From: Mesorhizobium sp.
Lineage (GTDB): Bacteria; Pseudomonadota; Alphaproteobacteria; Rhizobiales; Rhizobiaceae
Length of the DNA stretch: 44,774 nucleotides
Assembly: GCA_004020365.1 (NCBI GenBank)
Contig: SAQR01000052.1
Location: 1 to 44,774, forward strand
Direction of reading: 5' to 3'
Position numbers and translations under genes: made by a program
Notes under the pieces: generated by a model
What the model saw: the letters and a program-made list of their open reading frames with translations, nothing else
What the model was told of the DNA's origin: nothing
Databases searched by the model: none
Shown here: positions 19,818-28,867 of the stretch, piece by piece
Numbering within the stretch: the first letter of the stretch is position 1
Layout: each line of letters begins with the position of its first letter

Positions 19818-20933
19818 ATGGCTTTTCTCGAAATTGATGGGCTGAGGAAGCAGTTCGGATCGGTCGAGATCCTGAAGGGCATCGACCTCGATCTCGAAAA
19901 GGGCGGCTTCCTGGTGCTGGTCGGCCCGTCCGGCTGCGGCAAGTCGACCTTGCTCAACACCATCGCCGGCCTGGAAACCATCACCGAAGGCGAAATCCGC
20001 GTCGACGGGCGCACGATCAACGATCTCCACCCCTCGAAACGCGACATCGCCATGGTGTTCCAGAGCTATGCGCTCTATCCGAACATGACCGTCGCCGGAA
20101 ACATTGCCTTCGGCATGGAGATGCGCGGCGTCCCGGCTCAGGAGCGCCAGAAGGCGATCGACAAGGTGGCGAAAGTGCTGCAGATCGGCCACCTCCTGCA
20201 GCGCAAGCCGAGCCAGCTTTCCGGCGGCCAGCGCCAGCGCGTCGCCATGGGCCGTGCGCTGGTGCGCGACCCCAAGCTGTTTCTGTTCGACGAGCCGCTC
20301 TCCAATCTCGACGCCAAGCTTCGCGTCGACATGCGCATCGAGATCAAGCGCCTGCACGCGACCACCGGCACAACGATCGTCTATGTCACCCACGACCAGA
20401 TCGAGGCGATGACGCTGGCCACCAAGATTGCGGTGATGCGCGACGGCGAGGTGCAGCAGTTCGGCACGCCGGCCGAAATCTACAACAATCCGACCAACCT
20501 GTTCGTTGCCGACTTCATGGGCTCACCGGCGATGAACCTGATTCCGGCGACGATCGGCGGCAATGGCAATGCGCTTTCAGTGGTGCTGCAGCGCGAGGCC
20601 CGCGAGCCGATCTCGCTGCCGCTGGCCGATGCGCCGACGGGCCTGTCGGCATTCCACAGCAAGCCGATCATCTTCGGCGTCCGCCCCGAGGCTCTGACCG
20701 ATCCTGAAGGAGCCGAACGCAATGCATCGAACATCGCCACCGCCGACTGTCATATCGAGGTCGTCGAACCGGCCGGCTCCGACACCTATGCCGTCACCAA
20801 TCTCGGCGGCAAGGCGGTGGTGGCGCGCCTGCGCGCCGACGCCAACATCCAGCCGGGCACCAGCACGCCGCTCGCCTTCAACCTGACCAAGGCGGTGTTC
20901 TTCGATCCGGCGACCGAGAACCGCATCCTTTGA
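19818..20933 (+). CDS. CUT1 sugar ABC transporter ATP-binding protein (UgpC/MsmK-like)
   Basis: A 371-residue ATPase that powers the importer. Walker A is GPSGCGKST, the signature is LSGGQRQRVAMGRAL, Walker B is LFLFDEPLSNLD and the switch histidine is in VTHDQIEAM. The C-terminal third, from about residue 240, is the TOBE/MalK-type regulatory domain. The stop overlaps the next start (TGATG), showing that the oxidoreductases are in the same operon. Confidence 0.95.
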   Translation: MAFLEIDGLRKQFGSVEILKGIDLDLEKGGFLVLVGPSGCGKSTLLNTIAGLETITEGEIRVDGRTINDLHPSKRDIAMVFQSYALYPNMTVAGNIAFGMEMRGVPAQERQKAIDKVAKVLQIGHLLQRKPSQLSGGQRQRVAMGRALVRDPKLFLFDEPLSNLDAKLRVDMRIEIKRLHATTGTTIVYVTHDQIEAMTLATKIAVMRDGEVQQFGTPAEIYNNPTNLFVADFMGSPAMNLIPATIGGNGNALSVVLQREAREPISLPLADAPTGLSAFHSKPIIFGVRPEALTDPEGAERNASNIATADCHIEVVEPAGSDTYAVTNLGGKAVVARLRADANIQPGTSTPLAFNLTKAVFFDPATENRIL

Positions 20934-22435
20934 TGACAATCCCGGACATCGTCATCATCGGCTCCGGCATCGGCGGCGCCACGATCGCTTCCGGCCTTGC
21001 CGGCAGTGGCGCCTCGATCCTGATCCTGGAGCGCGGCGAGGAACTGCCGGCGACGCCGCACACCCGCGATACGCGCGCCATTTTCGTCGACGGCCACTAC
21101 CGGCCGAAGGAGATGTGGCGCGAGGCCGGGGGTGCTGCGTTCAACCCCGGTAACTATTACTACGTCGGCGGCAATTCGAAATTCTATGGCGCGGTGCTGA
21201 TCCGCTACCGCAGGGAAGACTTTTCGCAGATGGAGCACTATGGCGGCGTCTCGCCGGCCTGGCCGTTCTCCTATGAGGAATTCGAGCCCTGGTACTCCAG
21301 GGCCGAGCAGCTTTTTCGCGTGCGCGGCGCACTCGGCGAAGACCCGACCGAACCGTTCCACTCGATCCCCTATGCCTTCGGGCCGGTGCCGGACGAGCCG
21401 CCGATCGCCCGCGCCCGCGCCGAGCTCAAGGGCCTTGGCCTGCACCCGGCATCGCTGCCGCTCGGCGTCGACATCGATGCCTGGCTAAAGGACGGCAAGA
21501 CAGGCTGGGATGCGTTTCCCAACACCGGGACCGGCAAGGTCGACGCCCAGTCGGGACCACTGACAGCGGCACTGGCCGACCCAAACATCAGGCTCGAGAC
21601 CGGTTCTCATGTCGAATATTTTGAAGCCTCGTCGGATGCCAGGACGATCGCAGCCGTTCACTATCGCCAGAATGGCACGCTGAAGAAGGTGACGCCGAAG
21701 CTGGTCATCCTCTCGGCCGGCGCGGTCAATTCGGCGGCCATCCTGCTGCGCTCGCCCTCCCCCAACGGAAAGGGCCTTGCCAACCGTTCCGACCAGGTCG
21801 GCCGCAACTTCATGAACCACAATTCGAGCGCCATGCTGGCGATCGATCCGCGCCGCAGGAACACCTGCGTCTACCAGAAGACGCTGATGCTCAACGACTA
21901 TTATCTGTCCGACGGCAAGGGCGGCAAGCCGCTCGGCAACGTCCAGCTTCTCGGCAAGATCGACGGTTATATGCTGCGGGCCCACGTCAAGCTTGCACCC
22001 AAATTCGCGCTGGACTTCATGGCCGGCCACGCCGTCGACTGGTACCTGATGTGCGAGGACCTGCCCGATCCCGAAAGCCGCATCATGGTCGACGGCAAGG
22101 ACATCGTCATGCAGTGGCGCCGCTCCAACATGCAGTCGCTCGACGGGCTGACCAAGGTGATGCGCGAGAATTTCCGCGCCTGCGGCTATCCGATCGTCCT
22201 GTCGCGGCCTTTCGACAAGCGCACGCCGTCGCACCAATGCGGCACAGTCAGGATGGGCGTTGATCCGGCGACCTCGCCGCTCGATCCGTTCTGCCGCTCG
22301 TTCGACCACAAGAACCTGTTTGTCGTCGACGCCAGCTTCCTGCCGAACTCGGCCGCGGTCAATCCGGCGCTGTCGATCGCAGCGCAAGCGCTGCGCGTCG
22401 CCGACCACATCCGCAAAACGGAGCTTGTCGCATGA
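20933..22435 (+). CDS. GMC-family FAD oxidoreductase (first of two)
   Basis: A 500-residue glucose-methanol-choline-type flavoenzyme. The FAD fold is IVIIGSGIGGATIASGLAG. NYYYVGGNSKFYGAVL is the FAD-proximal segment, and the C-terminal domain carries SHQCGTVRMG and PNSAAVNPALSIAAQALRVA with the active-site His and Asn. It is more similar to sugar/alcohol dehydrogenase GMC proteins than to choline dehydrogenase. No signal peptide is seen, so it acts in the cytosol. It probably oxidises a hydroxyl of the imported compound. It overlaps the ATPase stop and the SDR start. Confidence 0.9.
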   Translation: MTIPDIVIIGSGIGGATIASGLAGSGASILILERGEELPATPHTRDTRAIFVDGHYRPKEMWREAGGAAFNPGNYYYVGGNSKFYGAVLIRYRREDFSQMEHYGGVSPAWPFSYEEFEPWYSRAEQLFRVRGALGEDPTEPFHSIPYAFGPVPDEPPIARARAELKGLGLHPASLPLGVDIDAWLKDGKTGWDAFPNTGTGKVDAQSGPLTAALADPNIRLETGSHVEYFEASSDARTIAAVHYRQNGTLKKVTPKLVILSAGAVNSAAILLRSPSPNGKGLANRSDQVGRNFMNHNSSAMLAIDPRRRNTCVYQKTLMLNDYYLSDGKGGKPLGNVQLLGKIDGYMLRAHVKLAPKFALDFMAGHAVDWYLMCEDLPDPESRIMVDGKDIVMQWRRSNMQSLDGLTKVMRENFRACGYPIVLSRPFDKRTPSHQCGTVRMGVDPATSPLDPFCRSFDHKNLFVVDASFLPNSAAVNPALSIAAQALRVADHIRKTELVA

Positions 22436-23193
22436 CCCGCCCGGCAGCCATCGTCACCGGCGGCGCGCGCGGCATCGGCCTTGCTTGCGCAGAGGCGCTG
22501 GCCGATGCGGGCTTCGACATCCTTGTCGTGGACCTTGCCGAAAAAGCCGGCGACGGGCTTGCCGCTGACATCACCGCCCGCGGCGCGAAATTCGCGTACC
22601 ACCGCGGCGACGTCGCCGACCTCGACGACCATGCCGCATTGGTCGATGCCGCGACAAGCGCCTTCGGCCGCATCGACTGCCTGATCAACAATGCCGGCAT
22701 CGGCGCCGTGGTACGCGGCGACCTGCTGGAATTGAAACCTGAAAACTTCGACCGGATCCTCGCCATCAATCTGCGCGGCACCGTCTTCCTCAGCCAGGCC
22801 GTTGCCAAGGCGATGGTCGGCCAACCGGCCGATCGTGCCAAATCGATCATCACCATCACCTCGGTCAGCGCCGAAATGGCCTCGCCCGAACGTGCCGACT
22901 ATTGCATCTCCAAGGCCGGGCTTTCGATGTGGGTAAAGGCCCTGGCGCTGCGGCTTGCCGCCGAAAATATCGGCGTGTTCGAGGTGCGGCCGGGCATCAT
23001 CCGCACCGACATGACCGCAGGGGTAGAGGCCAAATACGACGCGCTGATCGACGACGGGTTGGTGCCGGCAAAGCGCTGGGGCGAAGCCGCCGATGTCGGC
23101 GCCGCCGTAGTAGCGCTCGCCGGCGGCAAGCTCGGTTTTTCGACCGGCTCGATCATCAATGTCGACGGTGCGCTGTCGGTGCCGAGGCTGTGA
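22432..23193 (+). CDS. SDR-family oxidoreductase (3-ketoacyl-ACP-reductase-like)
   Basis: A 253-residue classical short-chain dehydrogenase. The cofactor motif is TGGARGIG, structural NNAGI follows, and the catalytic Ser, Tyr and Lys are in TSVSAEMASPERADYCISK. VRPGIIRTDM and the terminal SIINVDGALSVPRL complete the family pattern. It overlaps the preceding GMC gene by four bases. Likely an NAD(P)-dependent alcohol/ketone step of the pathway; annotation as a fatty-acid reductase would be misleading. Confidence 0.92.
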   Translation: MTRPAAIVTGGARGIGLACAEALADAGFDILVVDLAEKAGDGLAADITARGAKFAYHRGDVADLDDHAALVDAATSAFGRIDCLINNAGIGAVVRGDLLELKPENFDRILAINLRGTVFLSQAVAKAMVGQPADRAKSIITITSVSAEMASPERADYCISKAGLSMWVKALALRLAAENIGVFEVRPGIIRTDMTAGVEAKYDALIDDGLVPAKRWGEAADVGAAVVALAGGKLGFSTGSIINVDGALSVPRL

Positions 23194-23205
23194 ACAGGTG
23201 ACGCC

Positions 23206-24834
23206 ATGACCGACTACATCATCGTCGGCGCCGGCCCGGCCGGCTGCGTCCTGGCCAACCGGCTGAGCGAAGAGCCATCGAATTCAGTGCTGCTGCTCGA
23301 GGCCGGCGGCAAGGACTGGCACCCGCTGATCCACATGCCGGCTGGTTTCGCCAAGATGACCAAGGGCATCGCCGCCTGGGGCTGGTCGACCGTGCCGCAG
23401 AAGCACATGAAGGATCGCGTCTTCCGATACACGCAGGCCAAGGTGATCGGCGGCGGCTCCTCCATCAACGCCCAGATCTACACGCGCGGCAATGCCCGCG
23501 ATTACGACGCCTGGGAGAAGGAGGAGGGCCTTGCCGGCTGGGGCTATCGCGACGTGCTGCCCTATTTCAAGCGGGCCGAGAACAACCAGCGCTACGCCAA
23601 CGATTTTCACGGCGACCAGGGACCGCTCGGCGTCTCGAACCCGATTGCGCCGCTGCCGATCTGCGAGGCTTATTTCCGCGCCGGGCAGCAGATGGGCATT
23701 CCTTTCAATCCAGACTTCAACAGCGCAAGCCAGGAAGGCGTCGGTTACTATCAGCTGACGCAGAAGGACGCGAAACGCTCCTCCGCCTCGGTCGCCTATC
23801 TCAGGCCGATCCGCGCGCGAAAAAACCTGACCGTCAGGACAGATGTGCTGGTGACGCGCATCGTCATCGACAAGGGCCGCGCCGTCGGTGTCGAGATCGT
23901 CGACAGGCCGGGCGGCGAGAAGAAAGTCTTGCGCGCCGAGCGCGAAGTCATCGTCTCGTCCGGCGCCATCGGCTCGCCGAAGCTCTTGATGCAGTCGGGC
24001 ATCGGCCCGGCCGACCATCTGAAGTCGGTCGGCGTGACGCCGGTGCACGACCTGCCCGGCGTCGGTTCTAACCTGCAGGATCATCTCGACCTGTTCGTCA
24101 TTGCCGAATGCACCGGCGACCACACCTACGACAACTACGCCAAGCTGCACCGGACGGTGTGGGCCGGCCTGCAATACCTGCTGTTGAAAAAAGGTCCCGT
24201 TGCCTCCAGCCTGTTCGAGACCGGCGGCTTCTGGTACGCCGACCCGACCGCCGCCTCGCCCGACATCCAGCTGCATCTCGGCCTCGGCTCCGGCATCGAG
24301 GCTGGTGTCGAAAAACTGAAAAATCCGGGCGTGACGCTGAACTCGGCTTTCCTGCGTCCGCGCTCGCGTGGCACGGTGCGGCTGAACAGCGCCGACCCCG
24401 CCGACCATCCACTGATCGATCCGAATTACTGGTCCGACCCCTACGACCGCGACATGTCGATCAAGGGGCTCAGGCTGGCGCGCGAGATCATGCGGCAGAA
24501 AGCGCTGGCCCCGTACGTGCTGCGCGAGGTGTTGCCGGGACCGACGCTCACCAGCGACGACGAACTGTTCGACTATGCCTGCCGCAGTTCCAAGACCGAC
24601 CATCATCCCGTCGGCACCTGCCGCATGGGCCATGACGCAATGAGCGTGGTGACGCCCGATCTCAGGCTGCGCGGCATCGAGGGCTTGCGCGTCTGCGACG
24701 CCTCGGTGATGCCGCGCATCCCCTCCTCCAACACCAACGCGCCGACCATCATGGTCGGCGAAAAAGGCGCCGATCTGATCCTTGGCCGCGAGCCGCTGCC
24801 GCCGGCCGTGTTTTCCACCAACCAAGCGGCATGA
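23206..24834 (+). CDS. GMC-family FAD oxidoreductase, choline-dehydrogenase-like (second of two)
   Basis: A 542-residue flavoenzyme of the choline/alcohol dehydrogenase branch. It has IIVGAGPAGCVLANRLSE for FAD, AKVIGGGSSINAQIYTRGN, the GMC signature GAIGSPKLLMQSGIG, and a C-terminal HHPVGTCRMG with SSNTNAPTIMVGEKG carrying the catalytic His/Asn. It lies 12 bases after the SDR gene with an AGGTGA site. Its sequence differs widely from the first GMC protein, so the two are not a recent duplication. Confidence 0.93.
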   Translation: MTDYIIVGAGPAGCVLANRLSEEPSNSVLLLEAGGKDWHPLIHMPAGFAKMTKGIAAWGWSTVPQKHMKDRVFRYTQAKVIGGGSSINAQIYTRGNARDYDAWEKEEGLAGWGYRDVLPYFKRAENNQRYANDFHGDQGPLGVSNPIAPLPICEAYFRAGQQMGIPFNPDFNSASQEGVGYYQLTQKDAKRSSASVAYLRPIRARKNLTVRTDVLVTRIVIDKGRAVGVEIVDRPGGEKKVLRAEREVIVSSGAIGSPKLLMQSGIGPADHLKSVGVTPVHDLPGVGSNLQDHLDLFVIAECTGDHTYDNYAKLHRTVWAGLQYLLLKKGPVASSLFETGGFWYADPTAASPDIQLHLGLGSGIEAGVEKLKNPGVTLNSAFLRPRSRGTVRLNSADPADHPLIDPNYWSDPYDRDMSIKGLRLAREIMRQKALAPYVLREVLPGPTLTSDDELFDYACRSSKTDHHPVGTCRMGHDAMSVVTPDLRLRGIEGLRVCDASVMPRIPSSNTNAPTIMVGEKGADLILGREPLPPAVFSTNQAA

Positions 24835-24844
24835 GATCCCAAGA

Positions 24845-25159
24845 ATGATCAGACAATGTGTTTTCATCAGGTTCCGCAGTGACGTCACCGACGACGAGCG
24901 CGCGGCAATCCATGCCGATCTTGAGGCGCTGCGGCGGGTGATCGACGGTATGGGCAAGGTCGAATTCAGCGCCAACACCAGCCCAGAGCCGTTCGCGCGC
25001 GGCTTCACGCACGGCTTCACCATCGACTTCCGCGATGCCGCCGCACGCGACGCCTATCTGGTGCATGAGGCTCACAGCCGAGCCGGCGCTCGGCTGGTCG
25101 CGGCGCTTGAAGGCGGAACCGACGGGCTGATGGTGTTCGACCTCGAGATAGGCGCTTAA
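24845..25159 (+). CDS. Dabb (stress-responsive alpha/beta-barrel) domain protein
   Basis: A small protein of 104 residues. MIRQCVFIRFRSDVTDDER at the start, then GFTHGFTIDFRDAAARDAYL and a terminal GLMVFDLEIGA, match the dimeric ferredoxin-like Dabb domain. Members include cyclases and accessory proteins. The ATG at 24845 starts 10 bases after the GMC stop, so it ends the operon. Its TAA stop is formed by the first three bases of repeat copy 3. The function in this pathway is unknown. Confidence 0.85.
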   Translation: MIRQCVFIRFRSDVTDDERAAIHADLEALRRVIDGMGKVEFSANTSPEPFARGFTHGFTIDFRDAAARDAYLVHEAHSRAGARLVAALEGGTDGLMVFDLEIGA

Positions 25160-25262
25160 TGCATGTCGCGCAAAAGTGTGCAGCGGTTTTGCGATAACGA
25201 CATGCAAAAAACAACAACCTAAAGCGCGTCGCGTGAGGTCGGTCGAACGCGACGCGCTTTAG
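25157..25262. repeat. Dispersed rhizobial intergenic repeat, copy 3 (no inner hairpin, full palindrome)
   Basis: It runs from TAATGCATGTCGCGCAAAAG to GCGACGCGCTTTAG. The CCCTCGGG...CCCGAGGG module of copies 1 and 2 is absent, while the terminal palindrome (AAAGCGCGTCGC / GCGACGCGCTTT) is complete. It exactly fills the gap between two convergent genes and its palindrome may act as a bidirectional terminator. Confidence 0.88.
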
Positions 25263-25263
25263 C

Positions 25264-26109
25264 CTATCCAAGCCTCAGCGCGACGACGCCGGCAACAATG
25301 CTGAGCACGGCGGCACCCCGCCAGGCGGTCATCTTCTCGCCGAGCGCAAACACCGAGATCATCATGGCGAACAGGATCGAGGTTTCGCGCAGCGCCGCGA
25401 CCGAGGCGATCGGCGCCTTGGTCATCGCCCACATCACGATCCAGTAGGCGGCGCCGCTGAGGACGCCGGTGTACACGCCCGCCTTCCAGTCGCGCGCCAG
25501 CACCGGCAAAGCCTTCGGTCCGCGGAAGATCAGGCACAGCACCAATGCCCAAGCCGCATCACAGACGAACAGCCATGCCGCATAGCTTGAGGCGGTAGCG
25601 GCCAGCCGCGCCCCGCTGCCGTCGGACAGCGTATAGCCGGCTATGAAAATAGAGGTGCCTAGCGCAAAGCCGACGGCGCGCAGGTTCAGCCTTTCCAGAT
25701 GTGCGCCGCCACGAAACGACAGCACCAGCGTGCCGGCTGACAGGAGAACAATGCCGAGAATGGCGAGCGGCGCCGGAACTTCGGCGACGACCACAATGCC
25801 GCCAAGTGCAGCCAGCAGCGGCGCCGTGCCGCGCGCCAGCGGATAGGTCTGGGCGAAATCGCCGGCCTTGTAGGCGCCGATCAGGAACGTCCTGTAGCCC
25901 ATGTGGAAGATCACCGAGGCGATGATGTAGGGCCACACTTCGGCTTTCGGCACATCGACGAAAGGCAGCGCCAGAAGCGCCACGGCGCCCATGCCGAGCG
26001 TCATCAGCGTGATCGACAAAAAGCGGTCGAGATGGACCTTGACCAGCGCGTTCCAGATCGCGTGCATGGCGGCGGCGGCAAGCACCGCCAAGAAGACGAA
26101 CAAGGTCAT
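25264..26109 (-). CDS. EamA/DMT-family transporter
   Basis: A 281-residue inner-membrane protein with about ten hydrophobic segments in two EamA repeats. One starts VFLAVLAAAAMHAIWNALVK, the usual N-terminal pattern, and the second repeat includes AYWIVMWAMTKAPIASVAALRE. The superfamily exports amino acids and other metabolites. It starts seven bases after the upstream phosphohydrolase gene, so they form an operon. The substrate is not predictable. Confidence 0.88.
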   Translation of the reverse strand: MTLFVFLAVLAAAAMHAIWNALVKVHLDRFLSITLMTLGMGAVALLALPFVDVPKAEVWPYIIASVIFHMGYRTFLIGAYKAGDFAQTYPLARGTAPLLAALGGIVVVAEVPAPLAILGIVLLSAGTLVLSFRGGAHLERLNLRAVGFALGTSIFIAGYTLSDGSGARLAATASSYAAWLFVCDAAWALVLCLIFRGPKALPVLARDWKAGVYTGVLSGAAYWIVMWAMTKAPIASVAALRETSILFAMMISVFALGEKMTAWRGAAVLSIVAGVVALRLG

Positions 26110-26116
26110 CGGCGGC

Positions 26117-27031
26117 TCATGCGCATTCGGCCCCCGTCGCGAACGGCGTTTCCAGGTCGATGTCGACCCGCAGCGGAAAATGGTCGGAGGCGATTTCGCC
26201 GATATCGGCGCTAACCGAGCGCACCCGTCCCGCCAACATGCCGCCGACGAAGCAGTGGTCGAGCCGGCGCTTTGCCAGCCAGCCGTCGATGGTCTTCACA
26301 TGCGTGTGGAAATCCGCCGTCGGTTCGCTGGCGATGGCGGCGGCATCGACAAAACCGTCGAGATAGGCAGCACCGCGATGGTAGGGCGTGCTGCCAACGA
26401 TGCGCCGGTACTCGGCGCTCCCCGGCTCCATGTTGAAATCGCCCATCCAGATCGCCGCCAGCGGGTTTTCCGGCTCCGGCTCGCCATTGCTCCAGTTGCG
26501 CACAGGCTCATCGTCGACGCCGCTCCACGGGCCGCCGTCGGACGGCGCCCGGCGATGCTCGGCGAGCAAATAATCGATCTGCTCCAGCCGCTCTTCGGCG
26601 GCGATGTGCGCCAGATGCAGCGAAAGCACCCGTACCGGACCGGCAGCGGTGCGGATCATGCATTCGAGTGCTGCGTTGCGGGTGTTGAGCGGACGCACGG
26701 TGCGGCGCAGCGGCAGCGTGTGCAGGCGCGACCAGACGATCGGCAGCTTGGACAGGAGCATGGTGCCGAATTGCCGCCGCCGGTTGACGATGCGGCCGTC
26801 ACGCCGCTCGCTGGCGTCCATGTCGAAGGCCGGCCCATAAACCCAATAGTACTCGGGCAGCAGTCGCGAAAGAAGTTCCGGCTGGTCGTCCTCGCTGCTG
26901 CGCAGCCAGTACCGTTCCACCTCCTGCAAGGCGATGATGTCGGCGCCGGCGACAATTTTGGCGCTGCGCGCGAGATCGTAGCGGCCGTCGCCGCCGAAGC
27001 CGTACTGGATATTGTAGCTGACCAGCTTCAT
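26117..27031 (-). CDS. Endonuclease/exonuclease/phosphatase (EEP) family protein
   Basis: A 304-residue metal-dependent phosphohydrolase of the DNase I-like fold. Motifs are SYNIQYG at the start, IIALQEVE with the metal-binding glutamate, IWMGDFNMEPGS, LDHCFV and the terminal ASDHFPL. No signal peptide is seen, so it is cytosolic. The fold includes nucleases, sphingomyelinases and phosphoesterases, and nothing here picks one. It is the first gene of a two-gene unit with the EamA transporter. Confidence 0.87.
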   Translation of the reverse strand: MKLVSYNIQYGFGGDGRYDLARSAKIVAGADIIALQEVERYWLRSSEDDQPELLSRLLPEYYWVYGPAFDMDASERRDGRIVNRRRQFGTMLLSKLPIVWSRLHTLPLRRTVRPLNTRNAALECMIRTAAGPVRVLSLHLAHIAAEERLEQIDYLLAEHRRAPSDGGPWSGVDDEPVRNWSNGEPEPENPLAAIWMGDFNMEPGSAEYRRIVGSTPYHRGAAYLDGFVDAAAIASEPTADFHTHVKTIDGWLAKRRLDHCFVGGMLAGRVRSVSADIGEIASDHFPLRVDIDLETPFATGAECA

Positions 27032-27125
27032 TGCTTATCCGGCTCAATTCCCTGAAAGCAGTAGCCGTTGGGCTGATCGGCTGCAATGTGCAGCCGGATG
27101 GAGAGAGCTTGGGCCACGCAGCGCT

Positions 27126-28676
27126 CTAAGTCGTCAACGGCTGGAATCGTCCCGGCGGAGAGGCGGCCAGTTCCGACCAGTCGATTTCCTCCTCCAGGCG
27201 ATGATACGCCTCGTCGCCGATCGTTCCGTCGATGCGCAGCTGCTCCAGCGCGTCACGCTGGCTCTTGATGGCATAGAGGCGCAACCTGTCGTACTCGGTC
27301 GCTGCCTGGGCATCGTCAGGATTTTCAGCAATCGTGCGCTGCGCGGCAAATTGCTCGCGGACCACGGCCGCGGCATTCGATGTCTTGCCGCTCAACACGT
27401 CCAGCGCGGCCTGCATGATGGCGACGCGTGCCTGCGCGACCTCGCGGTCGACAGTTTCGTCCGGATCGAGACGAAGCAGATGCAGCAGCGGCTTCAGGCT
27501 GATGCCTTGCAGCACCAGGGTGCCGAGGACGACCGAGAATGCGGCGAGCACGATCGGGTCGCGGCCGGGAAAGTCGGTCGGCAAGGCAAACGCTGCCGCA
27601 AGGGTGACCAGGCCACGCATACCGCACCAGCCGATCAGCACGCCGCCGCGAAAGGACGGAGCTTCGGCCTGCCGGTCCGCGTCACCGAAGCTGGCAAACC
27701 ACCTCATGATCGCGCCGCATCCGAGCACCCAGACGAGGCGCGAGACGATCACGACAGCCAGCACGGCTGCGGCAAAGACAAACGCCTCGGCTTGCCCCTG
27801 CTCGGCCAGCCGGCCGACGATCGACCGTGCCTGAAGTCCCATCAGAACGAAGGCCAGCACGTTGAGCACGAACACCGCCGTCTCCCAGACCGAATAGGAG
27901 CTGACGCGATTTCTGGCCGGCATGCGGCGCGGCGCGGTGCGCGCGATGGTCATGGCATAGACTACGATTGTTATGATGGCGGAGAGCCCGATGCTGTCGG
28001 CCAGGATCCAGACGCCGAACGTTCCGGCAAATTGCACCACAGTGCCGCTCGCCGGGTCCTCGATCCGGCTGAGCGTGGCGAGAGACAATCGGCCGAGCAC
28101 GTAACCGGCGGCAAGGCTGCCGACCGTCGACAGCAGGATCATCGGAACCGCGCTGCTCAGCAGGATGGAGCCGGCAGCTGCCGAAACCGCCATACGGTAG
28201 ATCAGGAGTGCCGTGGCGTCGTTGAGCAGGCTTTCGCCTTGCAGGATCGCGGTGACGCGGTGCGGCACCTTGAACTGTCCAAGCACGGCCGACGCCGCGA
28301 CGGCATCGGGCGGCGCCACGATCGCGCCAAGGGCAATAGCCGCAGCGATCGGCAGACCTGCCATTGTCCATCCGACGAGCGCGACGGTCGCAGTGGTGAA
28401 AATGACGGCGCCAAGCGCCAGCAAGACTAGCGGCAGCCTATAGCGATTGAGGTCGCGCAGCGAGGTGTCGTAAGCCGCGTCAAGAAGCACCGGCGCGATG
28501 AACAAGGCGAGCGCCAGTTCGGGATCGATCTCGATGGTCGGCGCAAACGGCAGGAAGGCGATGCCTGCGCCGGCCAACGCCAGCAAGGAGGGATAAGGAA
28601 CCTGGAGACGCCGCGACAGCGCCGTCAGTGCGACGGCAATCAGCAGGAGAACAAGGGTCAGTTCGAAAAGCGCCAT
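27126..28676 (-). CDS. CPA1-family Na+/H+ antiporter
   Basis: A 516-residue membrane protein with about 12 transmembrane segments followed by a cytosolic tail of about 110 residues. The ion-site motifs are AIVAPPDAVAA and GESLLNDATALLIY (conserved N-D pair). The tail, from about residue 405, is charged and helical. It would exchange protons for Na+ or K+ in pH or salt control. Its promoter region contains the heptamer repeats at 28739-28864. Confidence 0.92.
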   Translation of the reverse strand: MALFELTLVLLLIAVALTALSRRLQVPYPSLLALAGAGIAFLPFAPTIEIDPELALALFIAPVLLDAAYDTSLRDLNRYRLPLVLLALGAVIFTTATVALVGWTMAGLPIAAAIALGAIVAPPDAVAASAVLGQFKVPHRVTAILQGESLLNDATALLIYRMAVSAAAGSILLSSAVPMILLSTVGSLAAGYVLGRLSLATLSRIEDPASGTVVQFAGTFGVWILADSIGLSAIITIVVYAMTIARTAPRRMPARNRVSSYSVWETAVFVLNVLAFVLMGLQARSIVGRLAEQGQAEAFVFAAAVLAVVIVSRLVWVLGCGAIMRWFASFGDADRQAEAPSFRGGVLIGWCGMRGLVTLAAAFALPTDFPGRDPIVLAAFSVVLGTLVLQGISLKPLLHLLRLDPDETVDREVAQARVAIMQAALDVLSGKTSNAAAVVREQFAAQRTIAENPDDAQAATEYDRLRLYAIKSQRDALEQLRIDGTIGDEAYHRLEEEIDWSELAASPPGRFQPLTT

Positions 28677-28738
28677 GCCTTATCGTAGCGGCGAATTCCG
28701 GCTGTTGGCACTGCAAAAAACGGCGACCGGCTTTGGCT

Positions 28739-28794
28739 GGTGAATGGTGAATGGTGAATGGTGAATGGTGAATGGTGAATGGTGAATGGTGAAT
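28739..28794. repeat. Heptamer tandem repeat, eight GGTGAAT units
   Basis: Eight perfect consecutive GGTGAAT units lie 63 bases upstream of the antiporter start codon. Copy number in such repeats changes by slipped-strand replication. Confidence 0.97.
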
Positions 28795-28836
28795 GGTTGC
28801 CGCAGAGAAATTTCGGCGCGTCAAGTGCCTTCTACT

Positions 28837-28864
28837 ATTCACCATTCACTATTCACTATTCACT
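28837..28864. repeat. Inverted heptamer repeat, four ATTCAC[C/T] units
   Basis: One ATTCACC and three ATTCACT units form the reverse complement of the GGTGAAT array 42 bases away. The two arrays could fold into an extended hairpin just before the end of the ABC ATPase gene. Confidence 0.95.
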
Positions 28865-28867
28865 CCC

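Noticed and set aside
23284-25023. A 579-codon open frame on the minus strand
   Set aside because: It is opposite the second GMC oxidoreductase, whose motifs span the full length.
28015-28030. A GAACGTTC core like the LacI operator
   Set aside because: It lies inside the antiporter coding sequence and lacks the outer bases shared by the two promoter sites.
28739-28864. Short repeats that could suggest a CRISPR array
   Set aside because: Units are only seven bases and contiguous, with no spacers, and no cas gene is near.
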